A stretch of 64,000 bases of DNA from Acrasis kona (Eukaryota > Heterolobosea > Eutetramitea > Acrasida > Acrasidae): NCBI GenBank assembly GCA_026419775.2, contig JAOPGA020000506.1:40199-104198 (forward strand), written 5' to 3'. The translations under genes were made by a program, and so were the position numbers. Below are positions 63,012 through 64,000 of this stretch, piece after piece (position 1 is the stretch's first letter; each line of letters opens with the position of its first letter). Below the pieces are notes generated by a model. It was not told where the DNA came from. It saw only the letters and a program-made list of their open reading frames with translations, and did not search any database.

Positions 63012-63815
63012 ATGGTAGTAGAGACACCCGATCAACAGAAGACGAGGAGGTTAAGGGGACAAGAGCAGGATGGTGAAGTTTTCGATCAATTTGATAATAT
63101 GAGGTACTATTGGAGAGAATTTCTTCGTGGGCGACGCAAGAAGTACATTGGTCGTTGGGTCGTTATAGACAGGGGTGATTTTTATGGTGATTTTGAGTCC
63201 CGTGAACTTGCTGATCGATCTTTTGGCGCGGATCCAAACACAAGTAACTGTCCATTTATTACTTTGGTTGGTTATGAGAATGTTTGCAATGAGTTTGATA
63301 TTTTGGTTGAGAATTCAAACAATTACAGAACATTAAGGACATTAAAGGATTTTCTCTCTCCAGACGGCCAAAAAATTTCGATGAAATATCATGCAAAAGA
63401 AGGCCAGATTGTTAAGGCCCAAGACTTTAGGGTAGAGACATCTTTCGCTGGTAATGGAAGATTTATTGCACACATTCTACTCCAAAATAGTATGATGAAG
63501 GAGGAAGGTGTTGGCCTGGTTACCTCATTTTTAATAGTCTCAGGTATAACATCCTTTTGGGTGCATGAATCTGTTTTATCTGCACTAGAGAACAGAGGTT
63601 ATGATGCTTTTGTGTGTGGCCATAAAATAAGATTGTCGTTGGTACCACAGACGGACCCATATGAGGGTTTTAATTTAATGGGACTGAGCGCGTTAAGACA
63701 GATCGGCATCCAATGTTCAGGTCTATTTCCCGAAGAGTTTTTGCTAAACTATCGTGAAGCGAAGTACGTTGAGGTGCCAGTCAAGGTCAAAGACTTCTAC
63801 CAAATTGGAATGTAA
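63012..63815 (+). CDS. DUF5678-like + retropepsin-like domain protein (copy 2, diverged)
   Basis: The protein has 267 residues starting at the ATG at 63012. Residues 25-98 are almost identical to copy 1 (FDNMRYYWREFLRGRRKKY and onward to FDILV). After that the proteins share only a loose pattern: a long linker, a strand-rich region with FWVHESVLSALENRGYDAF, GHKIRLSLVPQ, and the closing LMGLSALRQIGI that parallels LCG-like closing strands of copy 1. No DTG signature is recognisable at the equivalent place, so if the domain is folded it may be non-catalytic. The N-terminal 24 residues are charged and differ entirely from copy 1. The 3' end is followed by about 185 bp with no further gene before the window ends. 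Confidence 0.62.
   Translation: MVVETPDQQKTRRLRGQEQDGEVFDQFDNMRYYWREFLRGRRKKYIGRWVVIDRGDFYGDFESRELADRSFGADPNTSNCPFITLVGYENVCNEFDILVENSNNYRTLRTLKDFLSPDGQKISMKYHAKEGQIVKAQDFRVETSFAGNGRFIAHILLQNSMMKEEGVGLVTSFLIVSGITSFWVHESVLSALENRGYDAFVCGHKIRLSLVPQTDPYEGFNLMGLSALRQIGIQCSGLFPEEFLLNYREAKYVEVPVKVKDFYQIGM
63088..63309 (+). repeat. 222-bp inverted repeat arm B
   Basis: Inverted partner of 61913-62134, with 953 bp between the arms. Both arms are coding and in the same reading frame. Confidence 0.85.
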
Positions 63816-64000
63816 TGATGATTTTATTGAATTTAACCGGAACTTCATGGTTTGTTTACTTGGAATCGATTCCAAGAACGAAGCTGATTAAGAAGGTTAT
63901 GGCTATGGAAAATCAATACATGTCATCAAGAATCTGTGTAATAAGATACAATAAAAGAACTTGATGTATGTGTGCAATGTAACTAAATGGAATGGGACAT

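Noticed and set aside
61058-63815. A complete retroelement spanning the RNase H-like fragment and the protease-like genes
   Set aside because: No polymerase, integrase, capsid or terminal repeats were recognised, and the protease-like genes are paired head-to-head as separate ATG-started frames.
1-64000. CRISPR arrays, bacterial operons, riboswitches or rRNA
   Set aside because: The window is eukaryotic nuclear DNA with spliceosomal introns; no direct-repeat arrays or rRNA segments were seen.

Overview
This is a gene-dense nuclear segment from a unicellular eukaryote. Coding sequences lie on both strands, are separated by short gaps, and are cut by very small GT-AG introns, mostly 36-46 nt. 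Three genes look flagellar or ciliary: a CFAP73/CCDC42-type coiled coil, a TMEM218-like transition-zone protein and a TSNAXIP1-like coiled coil. A Zn2Cys6 regulator, RhoGAP, RGS, PX-SH3, WS/DGAT and ERGIC-53-type proteins also occur. My best guess is a heterolobosean amoeba or amoeboflagellate (Naegleria/Acrasis relatives), but the assignment rests on gene content and architecture only.

Layout. 0-15 kb: the 3' end of a large protein (partial), fructose-1,6-bisphosphatase, a small membrane protein, a Zn2Cys6 factor with a Gln-rich tail, two unknown genes with nearly touching divergent starts, a Ste20/OSR1-like kinase, a ciliary coiled coil, an unknown gene, ribosomal protein L10 (uL16), a TMEM218-like gene and two unrecognised spliced genes. 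15-31.8 kb: one enormous gene for midasin (MDN1/Rea1), with six AAA modules, an acidic region and a MIDAS domain. It has a single recognisable intron and one in-frame TGA in the middle of an otherwise continuous frame.

32-51.8 kb: an RGS protein, a membrane-anchored protein with four Cu/Zn-SOD-like domains, an R3H + 2H-phosphoesterase + SAM protein probably acting on RNA, a TSNAXIP1-like gene, WS/DGAT, a secreted orphan, a PX-SH3-SH3 adaptor, a double-PHD protein, a basic low-complexity protein, an SDR, an F-box protein, a small membrane protein, the mitochondrial release factor ICT1, a UBZ-RBR-RCR ubiquitin ligase and a RhoGAP. 53-64 kb: a legume-type (ERGIC-53) cargo lectin, a beta-trefoil/DUF4476-like protein, a CAP protein reduced to its N-terminal half, an ARID protein, an alpha/beta hydrolase, an RNase H-like fragment and two divergent paralogues with a DUF5678-like domain and a retropepsin-like domain.

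Most notable observations: (1) the two paralogues at the right end share a 222-bp block that is about 99% identical, inverted, while their flanks are highly diverged, which suggests gene conversion; (2) a perfect 44-bp palindrome sits almost exactly midway between two divergent start codons; (3) midasin has one in-frame TGA; (4) one E3 ligase joins RING1-IBR to a MYCBP2-type RING-Cys-relay module; (5) convergent genes abut or share stop codons, and AATAAA signals overlap stop codons. Coordinates of spliced genes span first to last coding base; exon joins were read by eye.
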